Positions 1 to 8,528 of a stretch of DNA of 43,728 nt are shown here, piece by piece. The stretch comes from CAYLPU01 sp964385635. Lineage in GTDB: Bacteria > Chloroflexota > Anaerolineae > B4-G1. Position 1 is the first letter of the stretch, and the number at the start of each line of letters is the position of its first letter. The stretch covers positions 1 to 43,728 of the forward strand of contig CAYLPU010000039.1 in assembly GCA_964385635.1 (NCBI GenBank), written 5' to 3'. The notes under the pieces are model-generated. The model was not told where the DNA came from and ran no database searches. It saw only the letters and a list, made by a program, of their open reading frames with translations. Made by a program: the position numbers and the translations under genes.

Positions 1-124
1 TTGTACCGCAAACCGGGTTCGGAGGGAAGCTGTCTCTCCGACAGACTGCTAGACGGCGCAACGCTTCCACGTGGGCCGGGCCGATGAACCCCGTTCCAAT
101 GACGGCCGCTCGGATCACATCCAT
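1..124 (-). CDS. Gfo/Idh/MocA-family oxidoreductase, N-terminal fragment (runs off the window)
   Basis: Only about 41 codons are inside the window. The ATG at 124 is preceded by GGAGG six bases upstream, and the protein begins MDVIRAAVIGTGFIGPAHVE. The GxGxxG-type beta-alpha-beta start followed by an AHVEAL helix is typical of NAD(P)-binding Gfo/Idh/MocA sugar or cyclitol dehydrogenases. After about residue 24 the translation (Cys-, Arg- and Pro-rich) no longer looks like the usual second beta strand, so a frameshift near the edge or sequence error at the contig end is possible. It lies just downstream of the DeoC-like aldolase gene on the same strand (61 bases between them), which fits a small sugar-catabolic operon. 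The family call is good; the substrate is unknown. Confidence 0.6.
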   Translation of the reverse strand, partial: MDVIRAAVIGTGFIGPAHVEALRRLAVCRRDSFPPNPVCGT

Positions 125-184
125 ACATTGCCTCCTTCCTCTACCGTGAGTAACAATGTCCGGGAGCCTCAAGCCGTCTGAGCT

Positions 185-901
185 TCAACTCCCTCCATCC
201 TCGGCTTCGAGCCGTTTCTTGAACTCTTCCAGGATGCGCTCCGTCTGTGTAGCACCGAAGCGGGTCACACCAACAGCGATGACCTCCAGTGCCGCGTCCA
301 GGCTGCGCACGCCGTGAGCAGCCTTGATCCCAATACGGGGGCTGACTGAGGAGCGCATAAGTTTCAGATCCTCGATCTTCACGCCGGTCGGGGCAAACCC
401 GGTCGAAGTCTTGACGTAGTGAGCGCCAGCCTCCTCAGCCAGGTGGCAGGCCCGCACTTTTTCCTCGTTTGTCAGGTAGTGGTTCTCAAAGATGACCTTC
501 ACGATGGCCCTGTCGCCAGCGGCATCCACTACAGCGCGAATATCGTCACGCACCAGATCATCGTGACCAGAGCGGAGGGTGCCAATGTTGATCACCATGT
601 CCAATTCCTCTGCACCGTTGGTTATGGCCTCTTGAGCCTCAAATGCCTTGGTGACGGTGGTGTGACTGCCGTGAGGAAAACCGATCACCGTGCCAACTTT
701 GACGTCAGAACCGGCCATAAGACGGGCTGCCAAGGCCACGTGGCAGGGTTTGACACACACCGAGGCGACGTTGTATCGCCGGGCTAACTCGCAGCCAGCG
801 ACCACGTCATCGCCGGTCAGCTCTGGCCTAAGGAGCGAGTGATCAATCGTCTTGGCCAGTTGTTCGAACGTGAGGGTCTCCACGTCAAGTTTGGGAATCA
901 T
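185..901 (-). CDS. deoC: Deoxyribose-phosphate aldolase family (DeoC-like)
   Basis: Class I aldolase of the DERA family, about 238 residues, which is normal length. The Schiff-base lysine is in HYVKTSTGF (Lys164) and the second active-site lysine in GIKAAHGVR (Lys193). The ELDMVIN strand supplies the catalytic Asp101. DERA cleaves 2-deoxyribose-5-phosphate to acetaldehyde and glyceraldehyde-3-phosphate in deoxynucleoside catabolism. Two positions are unusual: GIKAAHGVR has His where Gly is usual, and the C-terminal phosphate loop reads RFGATQTE instead of the common GTSSG type, so the substrate may be a different phosphorylated sugar. I chose the ATG at 901 because AAGGAGG (907-913) sits five bases upstream; the in-frame ATG at 925 has no ribosome site. 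The neighbour is a Gfo/Idh oxidoreductase. Confidence 0.85.
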   Translation of the reverse strand: MIPKLDVETLTFEQLAKTIDHSLLRPELTGDDVVAGCELARRYNVASVCVKPCHVALAARLMAGSDVKVGTVIGFPHGSHTTVTKAFEAQEAITNGAEELDMVINIGTLRSGHDDLVRDDIRAVVDAAGDRAIVKVIFENHYLTNEEKVRACHLAEEAGAHYVKTSTGFAPTGVKIEDLKLMRSSVSPRIGIKAAHGVRSLDAALEVIAVGVTRFGATQTERILEEFKKRLEAEDGGS

Positions 902-906
902 CGCAT

Positions 907-913
907 CCTCCTT
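907..913 (-). promoter_or_regulatory. Ribosome binding site that sets the deoC start
   Basis: AAGGAGG on the minus strand, five bases before the ATG at 901. It lies inside the longer open frame starting at 925, so it argues for the shorter protein. Confidence 0.7.
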
Positions 914-1075
914 AACCTGGTTCATGTCCCATACACCGACCTAGACGACAGCTCCTTGAACAAAAATGTCCTCCCGGGTGGCACGGATGGCTAATGCGGC
1001 TGGTCTTGACGCCTCTGCGGATGGCTTCCCTTGCGCGCCGGGCCACGCCGGGGCCACCCGCCCCGAGGACAGGGA

Positions 1076-1121
1076 GCACTTCTCAGACAGACTACAGGTG
1101 AGGATTTGCGCACTTCTCAGA
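1076..1121. repeat. Short direct repeat between the phosphorylase and aldolase genes
   Basis: The 12-mer GCACTTCTCAGA occurs at 1076-1087 and again at 1110-1121. It lies in the 235-base spacer between the aldolase start (901) and the stop of the phosphorylase gene (1137). It resembles half of the longer palindrome at 41329-41361 (GCACTT...AAGTGC), so this may be a decayed copy of that repeat family. I see no gene in the spacer. Confidence 0.4.
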
Positions 1122-1136
1122 TCGCCAGAAGAAGCA

Positions 1137-3326
1137 TCACGATGACGAAGTATCTGGTTTGTCCGAGAAGTCAGAGGGCTCCATTCCCACAGCACTCCCA
1201 GCCGCCGGGACATAGAAACGCTCAGTGTACTCCTTGACCATGCGCCGGGCGGAGAAGACCGGTATCGCCGTGCGGATCGCTTCCTTCATCACCCGCACCC
1301 AACCCCGGGGAACGTCGTCGGCGTCACGCTTGTAGAACAGTGGCACGACCTCGTCTTCAAGCAAACGGTACAGCACCTCCGCGTCGGCAGCATCCTGCGC
1401 TGCTGGGTCGTCGTATTGCTGCCTGGGGTCAATCGCCCAACCGTCGGCCCCGTTGTATCCCTCGGCCCACCAGCCGTCGAGCACGCTCAGATTGGGGATG
1501 CCATTGATGGCTGCCTTCTGGCCGCTGGTGCCGCTGGCTTCGTAGGGGCGGCGGGGCGTGTTCAGCCACACATCTACTCCCTGCACCAGATAGCGTGCCA
1601 CCTGCAGGTCATAGTCCTCAATGAAGGCGATGCGGCCGCCTATGGCCGAGTCCTTGGCGATGTTGTAAATCTGCTGAAGCAGCCGCTTGCCACCATCATC
1701 GGCTGGGTGGGCCTTGCCGGCGAAAATGAACTGCACAGGCCGGTACCGGTCGTGCAGCAACCGCTTCAACCGCTCCAGATCGTGGAAAATGAGGGTGGCT
1801 CGCTTGTAGGTGGCAAAGCGCCGCGCAAAGCCGATGATGAGCGCATCGGGATCAAGGAACGTCCCGGCACACAACACCTGCTCCGGGTTCATCAACCCTG
1901 CGATGCGCTGCCGCCGCGCCCGCTCGCGGATCATGCTCATCAGTTTGCGCTTGAGGCGCAGGTGGGCAGCCCACAGTTCCTCGTCGGGCACATCGAGGAT
2001 GCGCTCCCACAGAGCAGGTTCGTCGTGTCGCTCAATCCAGTCGGGTCCCAGGTACTTGCGGTAGATCCTGTTCATCGCCCCGCCGATCCAGGCCGGGACG
2101 TGGATGCCGTTAGTGACATACGCGATGGGCACCTGCTCCACCGGCCTGTCGGGCCAGACCGGCTGCCACATGCGGCGCGACACCTCGCCGTGCAACCTGC
2201 TAACCGCGTTGCACCGCCCGCACATACGCAGCGCCAACACAGTCATATTAAAGCCCTGCCGATCCCCATCGTGGCTACCCAGTTCCAGGAACTGCTCTCG
2301 GCTCAGCCCCAGGTGGGGCCAATAGGCGTGAAAGTATTTCTCAATCAGGTGGAAGGGGAAGACGTCATGACCTGCCGGCACCGGCGTGTGGGTGGTGAAG
2401 ACGGTTGTCGCCTGCACTACCTGGCGGGCCTCGTCGAATGACCACCCAGCCTCGACCAGTTCACGCACACGCTCCAGCACCAGGAAAGCGGAGTGTCCCT
2501 CATTGAGGTGAAAGACAAGCGGATCAATCTTCAGTGCTCGCAGGACGTGCACGCCACCGATGCCCTGCACGATCTCCTGCTGGATGCGCATTTCCTGGTC
2601 ACCGCCGTACAGCCGGGCGGTGAGTTCCCGATCCCAGGGAGCGTTCCGCCCGTTGTCGGCATCCATCAGGTAGAGACGCGTGCGCCCAACCTGGACGTGC
2701 CAGACCTGCAAGTGTATGGTGCGATCACCCACCTCGAGCGGGACGAAGAGACACTTGCCGTCGTCGCCCAGGGCCTCGCGAATGGCGACTTCCTCCGGTT
2801 TGAAGCGCGGGTAGATCGCCTCCTGCCACCCATCGGCGGTGATGCGCTGGCGGAAGTAGCCCATCTCATACAAAAAGCCCACGGCGACGAATGGCAGCCC
2901 GATGTCACTGGTCTCCTTACAATGGTCGCCCGCCAGCACCCCCAGACCGCCAGCGTAGGTGGGCAGCGATTGATGCAACCCAAACTCGGCCGAGAAGTAG
3001 GCGACGGGTCGGGCCATCAGGTCAGGATACTTGACCGGAAACCAGAGATGCCCATTACCTATGTCGGCGTCCAGCGCGATTAACACGGCGTCATACTGAC
3101 GGAGAAAGAGTGGATCGGCGGCCAGTTCTTCGAGTCGCTCTGGCGACGCCTCCAACAGCATCTTCACAGGGTTGTGTCCGGTGCTGCGCCACAACGGATA
3201 GTCCAGCATCTTGAACAGATCACGGGCCTCGCGGTGCCAACTCCACCAGAAGTTGTATGCCAGATCCTCCAGACGCGCGATGCGCGGAGGTATCTTGGCC
3301 GATAGCGATGAGACTTCAATCTGCAC
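1137..3326 (-). CDS. glgP: Alpha-glucan (glycogen) phosphorylase, GT35 family
   Basis: Pyridoxal-phosphate enzyme releasing glucose-1-phosphate from alpha-1,4-glucans in the cytoplasm. The N-terminal LAYNFWWSW motif is characteristic of the shorter archaeal/thermophile-type alpha-glucan phosphorylases (about 700-850 residues; here 729). The PLP-lysine region EASGTSGQKAAINGI (Lys604) and the following NLSVLDGWWAEGYNG are intact, as is the GGLGVLAGDHCK motif. Start: the open frame extends to a TTG at 3371 overlapping the upstream gene, but that has no ribosome site. GTG at 3326 is preceded by GGGAGGAG with 8 bases spacing and gives the usual N-terminus (QIEVSSL...IARLEDLAYN), so I prefer it. 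It is the second gene of a pair with the membrane protein upstream. Confidence 0.93.
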   Translation of the reverse strand: MQIEVSSLSAKIPPRIARLEDLAYNFWWSWHREARDLFKMLDYPLWRSTGHNPVKMLLEASPERLEELAADPLFLRQYDAVLIALDADIGNGHLWFPVKYPDLMARPVAYFSAEFGLHQSLPTYAGGLGVLAGDHCKETSDIGLPFVAVGFLYEMGYFRQRITADGWQEAIYPRFKPEEVAIREALGDDGKCLFVPLEVGDRTIHLQVWHVQVGRTRLYLMDADNGRNAPWDRELTARLYGGDQEMRIQQEIVQGIGGVHVLRALKIDPLVFHLNEGHSAFLVLERVRELVEAGWSFDEARQVVQATTVFTTHTPVPAGHDVFPFHLIEKYFHAYWPHLGLSREQFLELGSHDGDRQGFNMTVLALRMCGRCNAVSRLHGEVSRRMWQPVWPDRPVEQVPIAYVTNGIHVPAWIGGAMNRIYRKYLGPDWIERHDEPALWERILDVPDEELWAAHLRLKRKLMSMIRERARRQRIAGLMNPEQVLCAGTFLDPDALIIGFARRFATYKRATLIFHDLERLKRLLHDRYRPVQFIFAGKAHPADDGGKRLLQQIYNIAKDSAIGGRIAFIEDYDLQVARYLVQGVDVWLNTPRRPYEASGTSGQKAAINGIPNLSVLDGWWAEGYNGADGWAIDPRQQYDDPAAQDAADAEVLYRLLEDEVVPLFYKRDADDVPRGWVRVMKEAIRTAIPVFSARRMVKEYTERFYVPAAGSAVGMEPSDFSDKPDTSSS

Positions 3327-3367
3327 GAGTCTCTCCTCCCGTAGGGGCACGGTGACCACATCCCCAC

Positions 3368-4195
3368 TCAAGGGGCACTGAGCAGGATGATGGTCAACAC
3401 GATGATGGCGACGACAGCGAACTCGACCAAGGTTGACACTCTCAGGCGCTCCAGCAGGTATTGATGGGCCACATTGATAGTGATGTAGAAGATGAGCAAC
3501 AGGAACAGACCACCATCCCAGGCGCTGATTTGCCAGTAGTTCAATGCCCAGGTGCTTTCACCGATGACGAGGCCAACGATGCCGGCGAACAGAAGCACAC
3601 GCCGCAGTGGCGCGTCCGCCACACTCAACAGGTCAAGTGCCAGCAGCGCTGCCGCGAGCAGCGTCAGGGTGGCGGTCACCAGGCTGCGAGTACGAGTGTG
3701 GTAGATAATGGCAAAAAGGGTGAAGACCAGGAGGTAAGCCAGCACGTTGAGAGCAAGCCGGGCCAGGGGATAGCCGGGATCATCGGGGGAAACAGCGGTA
3801 TATTCGGCAGATACGGCCAGGCTGATGGCAATGCCGACCAGGGCTAGCCCACCAATCCATACCAGCCAGGTGGGGGCAAGCGACAGCAAATAAGCGGAGA
3901 TTCCGGCCACCGCGCCGGGCAGAATCCAGGAGATGTAAGTAGGTCGCCCAGAGTGCTCCTCCAGATGTGGGTGATCGTGCAGGACAAGATTGGTGCCGGT
4001 ACAGACCAACCCAACCATCAGTGTGATCAGCAGCCAGGTGCCGGTGACACGAATCTCCAAAGGCGACCCCAGAGGCTCTAGTCTCCACACGTACTCGGGC
4101 AGTGCGATAAAGCGGAAGAGCACGCTGCCAAGCAGAAGCACAGCCACCAGCACGCTCAGGTGATTACGGTCCAGGGGCTCAATGGTCTCATACAT
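3368..4195 (-). CDS. Conserved polytopic membrane protein, unknown function
   Basis: 275 residues with about eight hydrophobic segments: residues 14-32, 52-72, 88-106, 108-130, 145-163, 170-190, 196-215 and 222-270 (probably two helices). No catalytic motif is recognised. The layout resembles small multi-pass families annotated as DUFs in Chloroflexota; I cannot name one with certainty. The stop overlaps the longest possible open frame of the phosphorylase gene, and the two genes appear to form one transcript from the promoter at 4204-4232. The -10 box ends only 8 bases before the ATG and there is no Shine-Dalgarno sequence, so this mRNA is probably leaderless. Confidence 0.75.
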   Translation of the reverse strand: MYETIEPLDRNHLSVLVAVLLLGSVLFRFIALPEYVWRLEPLGSPLEIRVTGTWLLITLMVGLVCTGTNLVLHDHPHLEEHSGRPTYISWILPGAVAGISAYLLSLAPTWLVWIGGLALVGIAISLAVSAEYTAVSPDDPGYPLARLALNVLAYLLVFTLFAIIYHTRTRSLVTATLTLLAAALLALDLLSVADAPLRRVLLFAGIVGLVIGESTWALNYWQISAWDGGLFLLLIFYITINVAHQYLLERLRVSTLVEFAVVAIIVLTIILLSAP

Positions 4196-4203
4196 AGGAG
4201 CGC

Positions 4204-4232
4204 ATTGTACCGTTGGGGGTGGGATTTGTCAA
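4204..4232 (-). promoter_or_regulatory. Minus-strand sigma-70-type promoter of the membrane protein/glgP pair
   Basis: On the minus strand TTGACA (4227-4232), a 17-base spacer, then TACAAT (4204-4209). This is close to full consensus. The predicted transcription start falls 1-2 bases from the ATG at 4195. The -35 box overlaps the plus-strand -35 at 4226-4231. Confidence 0.7.
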
Positions 4233-4253
4233 CCTCATCGGGTGTGCTATAAT
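4226..4253 (+). promoter_or_regulatory. Plus-strand promoter of the peptide ABC transporter operon
   Basis: TTGTCA (4226-4231), 16-base spacer, TATAAT (4248-4253), with an extended -10 TG at 4245-4246. It lies inside the longest open frame of the binding-protein gene, which supports the downstream start at 4297. Confidence 0.7.
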
Positions 4254-4296
4254 CTTGCTTCCGATTTACCGCTACAATTCCAAGAAGGTGCACATC

Positions 4297-5895
4297 GTGA
4301 AACGTTTCTCTCTCTCTGTAACCTACGAACTGCTCTTTCTCGCACTGCTTTCAGCACTCTTAGTCGGCTGCAGCGCACCATCATCCGGTGCCCGCATCGT
4401 CTACGGCTTGACATTGGCCCCATCGGGGATTGACCCCCACGTCAACGCCTCCTCCGAACTGGGCATCCCTCTCACTTCAGTGTACGACACTCTGGTCTAC
4501 CAGGACCCTGAAACTGGTAAGTTCGTCCCTGGTCTAGCCGAGCGCTGGGAGGTCTCCGAGGACAGGCTGATCTATACCTTCTACCTCCGCCGAGGCATCA
4601 TCTTCCACGACGGCGCCCCTTTCAACGCCGAAGCGGTACGCTTTAACCTGGAGCGCATCACCAATCCCGACCTGGCCTCCCAGAAAGCCCGCTTCATGCT
4701 CGGTCCCTATGAGCGGACAGAGGTAGTGGACGAGCACACGGTTCAGATACATCTCAGCGAGCCCTTCGCACCACTCCTCGACGCACTCAGCCAGGTCTAT
4801 CTGGGGATGGTCTCTCCCGCCGCCGTCGAGCAGTGGGGGGATGAGTACCAGTTACACCAGGTGGGCACTGGGCCATTCATCTTCGCCGAATACGTACCGG
4901 GGGATCACCTGTTGCTCCAGCGTAACCCCGACTATGCATGGGGGCCGCCCGTCTACTCCAGTAGGGACGCAGTGACCGCGCCCAGGCTGGAGGAAATCGA
5001 GTTCCGTTTCTTCAAGGACCCGGCCATCCGCTCTCCCGCGCTGGAGACCGGGGAGGTAGACGTGATGGGGGAGATTCCCCCGCAGGATATCGCCCGGCTG
5101 GAGGGGAATTCCGACTTCCGCATCGAATCGGTGCCCATACCTGGCGTCTCCCTGATGGTTTTTATGAACACAGCCCGCCAGCCACTGGACGACATCCGCG
5201 TGCGGCAGGCACTCCTCTACGGGACCGACCGACGGGCCATCACCTCCGCCGTCTTCCGAGACACCTCACCGGTGGCCCACGGGCCACTGGCGGCGGTCAC
5301 TTTCGGCTACGAGCCAGCGATACAGAAGACCTACCCCTACGACCCGGCGCGGGCGGCGACGCTGTTAGATCAGGCTGGCTGGTCGGACACCGACGACGAT
5401 ACTATTCGCGACCGGGACGGGGAGCCGCTGGTTCTCGACCTCTACCTGATGGGTTGGGGCTACATGCCGGAGGTGGGGCAATTGCTGGCAGCCCAATGGT
5501 CAGAACTGGGAGTCGGTGTGAATAGCCAGGCGGTGAGTTATCCGGAGGCGCTGCAGGTGGCGAGCGAGGGCCGGCATCACTTGATTCCCTTCAACCTCTC
5601 TGGCAGCGACCCCGACATCCTGCGCAAGTTCTTCCACTCCCAGGCAAACTTCAACTGGTCAAAGGTGGACGACCCCGAACTGGATGCCTGGCTGGAGGAT
5701 GGGGCGCGCATTTCGGACCAGAGGCAGCGGGTCACGCTCTATAGCCAGGTTCAACTCCAGGTGATGGATCAGGCGCTGGTGATCCCCATCCGCGACTACG
5801 TCAACCTGAATGGGGTCAGCAACCGGGTGCAGGGGCTTCTCTTCGACGCTCAGGGGTGGTTCCCCTGGTTGGTTGACGTGACGCTGGAAAATTGA
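4297..5895 (+). CDS. ABC transporter substrate-binding lipoprotein, family 5 (peptide/nickel type)
   Basis: Extracytoplasmic solute-binding protein of the DppA/OppA/NikA family, 532 residues from the chosen start, which is normal. GTG at 4297 follows AAGAAGG and comes after the promoter at 4226-4253, so the upstream in-frame ATG at 4213 is rejected. The N-terminus is a lipoprotein signal: KR, a hydrophobic stretch, then the lipobox LVGC with Cys25. Family features include LAPSGIDPHVNAS near the N-terminus, LAERWEVSED, YTFYLRRGIIFHDG and PFNAEAVRFNLER. It is followed by two cognate permeases. The substrate could be oligopeptide, dipeptide, nickel or a glycoside; nothing in the sequence decides this. 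Confidence 0.92.
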   Translation: MKRFSLSVTYELLFLALLSALLVGCSAPSSGARIVYGLTLAPSGIDPHVNASSELGIPLTSVYDTLVYQDPETGKFVPGLAERWEVSEDRLIYTFYLRRGIIFHDGAPFNAEAVRFNLERITNPDLASQKARFMLGPYERTEVVDEHTVQIHLSEPFAPLLDALSQVYLGMVSPAAVEQWGDEYQLHQVGTGPFIFAEYVPGDHLLLQRNPDYAWGPPVYSSRDAVTAPRLEEIEFRFFKDPAIRSPALETGEVDVMGEIPPQDIARLEGNSDFRIESVPIPGVSLMVFMNTARQPLDDIRVRQALLYGTDRRAITSAVFRDTSPVAHGPLAAVTFGYEPAIQKTYPYDPARAATLLDQAGWSDTDDDTIRDRDGEPLVLDLYLMGWGYMPEVGQLLAAQWSELGVGVNSQAVSYPEALQVASEGRHHLIPFNLSGSDPDILRKFFHSQANFNWSKVDDPELDAWLEDGARISDQRQRVTLYSQVQLQVMDQALVIPIRDYVNLNGVSNRVQGLLFDAQGWFPWLVDVTLEN

Positions 5896-5961
5896 GGGCT
5901 TGAATTGAGAAAAAACGTTTGTCAGTCAATCAGGTGACGCTGTAGTATTAGGAATTTCGCT

Positions 5962-6894
5962 ATGGTAGCAAGGTACGTAGGGCGAAGGCTCGTGCAGGCG
6001 GCCTTCGTCCTTTGGTTGGCGGTGACGCTGGCCTTCGTGGCCATGCAGTTGACGCCGGGCGACCCCGCCCAGGCGCTCCTGGCCGCCTCTGGAGCCACTC
6101 CCGACGAAGTCACCGAGCGACGTACCCAACTTGGGTTGGACGACCCAATCCCGGTGCAATACGCGCGCTATCTACTGGATCTGGTCCGAGGCAACCTGGG
6201 ACAATCCTGGCTCCATGGCCGGCCGGTGGGCCGGATGATCCTGGAGCAACTTCCCCCGACCGTCGAGTTGTCGTTGGCCGCCATGGTGGTAGGGGTGACG
6301 ATGGGGCTGGGACTAGGGATTCTGGCCGCCGTGCGGCGGGGTACGTGGCTGGACACGGTCGCCACGACAGTGGCAGTGTTGGGCCTCTCCACACCCACCT
6401 ACTGGTCGGGCCTCCTGGCGATTCTCCTGTTATCCCTCCAATTGCGCTGGCTGCCCGCGACTGGGGAAGGAGACCTGCGACACCTGGTGTTGCCGGCACT
6501 GGTGTTGGGCTTCGCCCTCTCAGGCTCTATCGCCCGGCTGGTGCGGGCCCGGGTAGTGGAGGTGATGGCGGAACAGTTCGTGCTGGCGGCGCGGGCACGA
6601 GGGCTGCCGCCGTGGCGCGTGCTCTTCGTCCACGTGCTCCGCTCCGCGCTGGCCCCCGCCCTCACCGTCATCGCCTTACAGTTCGGCTTTTTGTTGAGCG
6701 GGGCAGTGGTGACAGAATCGGTCTTCGCCCGCCGGGGACTGGGAAAACTGGTAGTGGAGGCAATCCTCTGGCGGGACCTGCCAGTGGTGCGAGGGGTGGT
6801 CGTGTTCGGGGCGCTGGCCTACGTCCTGGTCAATCTGGTGGCGGACCTGGTACATGCCTGGCTGGACCCCCGGCTATGGGAGGAACTGACGTGA
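5962..6894 (+). CDS. ABC transporter permease, DppB/OppB type
   Basis: 310 residues, six membrane segments, the usual size. The EAA loop is ARARGLPPWRVLFVHVLRSA near residues 209-228, which docks on the ATPase. The N-terminal GDPAQALLA and LGLDDPIPVQYARYL features are typical of the B permease of family 5 importers. ATG at 5962 is preceded by AGGA. A weak promoter-like pair (TTGTCA at 5919, TAGTAT at 5943, 18-base spacer) lies in the 66-base gap after the binding-protein gene. The gene overlaps the next permease by 4 bases (GTGA), indicating translational coupling. Confidence 0.93.
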   Translation: MVARYVGRRLVQAAFVLWLAVTLAFVAMQLTPGDPAQALLAASGATPDEVTERRTQLGLDDPIPVQYARYLLDLVRGNLGQSWLHGRPVGRMILEQLPPTVELSLAAMVVGVTMGLGLGILAAVRRGTWLDTVATTVAVLGLSTPTYWSGLLAILLLSLQLRWLPATGEGDLRHLVLPALVLGFALSGSIARLVRARVVEVMAEQFVLAARARGLPPWRVLFVHVLRSALAPALTVIALQFGFLLSGAVVTESVFARRGLGKLVVEAILWRDLPVVRGVVVFGALAYVLVNLVADLVHAWLDPRLWEELT

Positions 6895-7724
6895 TCAAGT
6901 GGACCGCTCCGCTCCGGCGCCCCCTCCTGCGACAACCGCTCGTGCTGGCCGCGCTAACCTGGCTGACGCTGGCCGGGTTGGGAGCAGGCTTGGCCTCGCT
7001 CCTGGCTCCTGCCGGCCCCCTGGTGGCCGATACGCACCGTGCACTCCTCCCGCCGGGGCCAGGCAGCCCACTGGGGACCGACCCGCTGGGCCGGGACGTG
7101 CTGGCGCGGCTCCTATGGGGCGGGCGCTGGACCCTGAGGACGGGTCTTGTAGCTCTGGCGGTGGCTGTGGGCCTGGGCCTGCCGGCGGGGCTGGTGGCCG
7201 GTTCCTTCGGCGGCCAGATCGAGGCGGTATTGATGCGCATAGTGGACGCACTACTGGCCTTTCCCAGTCTACTACTGGCGATGGCAGTGGTGGCACTGCT
7301 GGGGCCGGGTATGGGTTCGGTGGCAATAGCGGTGGGACTGGCAGCGGCGCCAGCCTACTCTCGGGTGGCCCGCAGCGCTGTCCTGGAGGTGCGCACACAG
7401 CCCTACGTGGACGTGGCCCGGGCCATAGGGAGTAACGAGTGGCGTATACTGATACGCCACGTCCTGCCCAATGCCGCCGCGCCGCTCGTGGCCTTCGCTG
7501 CCACCCAACTGGGGTGGGTCTTACTCAACGGGGCAGCCCTCAACTTCCTGGGCCTGGGCGCGCCGCCGGGCACCCCCGAATGGGGAGCGATGCTGGCCGA
7601 GGGCCGGGGCTACCTACGGGATGCGCCGTGGGTCAGCACCTTCCCCGGCCTGACGCTGACACTGACGGTGCTGGCGGCCAACCTGGTGGGAAATGGGATA
7701 CAGGAGACAATGCGGCCTCAGTAG
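6891..7724 (+). CDS. ABC transporter permease, DppC/OppC type
   Basis: 277 residues with six membrane segments. Family features are HPLGTD-like PLGTDPLGRDVLARLLWGGR, the EAA loop ARAIGSNEWRILIRHVLPN and LNFLGLGAPPGTPEWGAML. The open frame begins much earlier (6012), but the real start is GTG at 6891: it overlaps the TGA of the B permease and has GGGAGGA just upstream. It forms the heteromeric channel with the preceding permease. No DppD/DppF-type ATPase gene follows; the next gene is a YhhN-family membrane protein. The importer must therefore use ATPases encoded elsewhere. Confidence 0.92.
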   Translation: MIKWTAPLRRPLLRQPLVLAALTWLTLAGLGAGLASLLAPAGPLVADTHRALLPPGPGSPLGTDPLGRDVLARLLWGGRWTLRTGLVALAVAVGLGLPAGLVAGSFGGQIEAVLMRIVDALLAFPSLLLAMAVVALLGPGMGSVAIAVGLAAAPAYSRVARSAVLEVRTQPYVDVARAIGSNEWRILIRHVLPNAAAPLVAFAATQLGWVLLNGAALNFLGLGAPPGTPEWGAMLAEGRGYLRDAPWVSTFPGLTLTLTVLAANLVGNGIQETMRPQ

Positions 7725-7764
7725 ATTGCAAATTCGAGATTGCAGATGCAGCGGTTGAAAGAGT

Positions 7765-8457
7765 ATGAGGATGAACACACTGTCGGAGTATAGCAGATTA
7801 GCATTCGGGGCAGCACTGGTTCTAGCCGCGATTGACTGGTTGGCCGTCGCCCGTCGCCAGAAGCGGTTGGAGTACATCTTCAAGCCGGCGACACTAGCCG
7901 CCGTCCTGACTGGGGCCTGTTTGCTGACGCAAGGCCCGCACGACGACTGGCAGGCTTGCTTCTTCTTACCCGGTCTGGCCTTCTCCCTGGCGGGGGATGT
8001 ATTCCTGATGCTGCCCGGCAAGCGCTTCTTTCTGCCCGGCCTGGTGGCGTTCCTCCTGGCCCAACTCTGCTACATCGCCGGGCTGAACCCGACGCCGCCT
8101 CCCTGGCCAGCCCTGATGCTCCTCGTCGTCGTGGCAGCCATCGGCCTGACGCTTTACCGGGGCATCGCGGCAGGACTGCGCCGCCGGCGTCAGACGGCTC
8201 TGCTCATCCCTGTGATGCTTTACAGCCTAGTGCTCAGCCTGACGCTCTTTTCGGCCTGGGCCACTCTGTTTCGCCCGGAGTGGACGGTGTTGCGCCGATG
8301 GTCGGTCATCGTCGGCGCCAGCCTGTTCTTCGCTTCCGACGCAATGCTCGCCTGGGACCGATTCGTCACGCCTTCCTCTTGGCTCCGCATGCTGGTCATC
8401 GTCACATATCACCTGGGCCAGGTGGCGCTGGCTGCTTCTATCGCCCTAGTTAATTGA
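7765..8457 (+). CDS. YhhN-family membrane protein (lysoplasmalogenase-like)
   Basis: 230 residues, about eight short membrane segments. YhhN/TMEM86 features are present: an early FKPAT motif (Lys-Pro in the second helix), SLAGDVFLML in the middle and SLFFASDAMLAWDRF near the C-terminus, with the two conserved Asp residues of the family. Characterised members hydrolyse the vinyl ether bond of lysoplasmalogen or are related membrane hydrolases; the activity here is inferred from the family only. The start could be 7765 or the ATG at 7771; neither has a strong ribosome site. It is 40 bases downstream of the permease and may be read through from it. Confidence 0.85.
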   Translation: MRMNTLSEYSRLAFGAALVLAAIDWLAVARRQKRLEYIFKPATLAAVLTGACLLTQGPHDDWQACFFLPGLAFSLAGDVFLMLPGKRFFLPGLVAFLLAQLCYIAGLNPTPPPWPALMLLVVVAAIGLTLYRGIAAGLRRRRQTALLIPVMLYSLVLSLTLFSAWATLFRPEWTVLRRWSVIVGASLFFASDAMLAWDRFVTPSSWLRMLVIVTYHLGQVALAASIALVN

Positions 8458-8482
8458 CCTCTCTCCACGACTGTGCTATACT
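8454..8482 (+). promoter_or_regulatory. Promoter of the 8529 gene
   Basis: TTGACC (8454-8459), 17-base spacer, TATACT (8477-8482) with an extended TG at 8474-8475. The -35 begins inside the stop region of the YhhN gene. The leader is about 40 bases. Confidence 0.65.
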
Positions 8483-8528
8483 GCGTACGACGGTGAACGT
8501 CGAGCAGTGGCAAGAAGCAGAGTAGGTA

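Noticed and set aside
1416..2441. Long plus-strand open frame opposite the phosphorylase gene
   Set aside because: Shadow of glgP in GC-rich DNA; the minus-strand frame has all family motifs.
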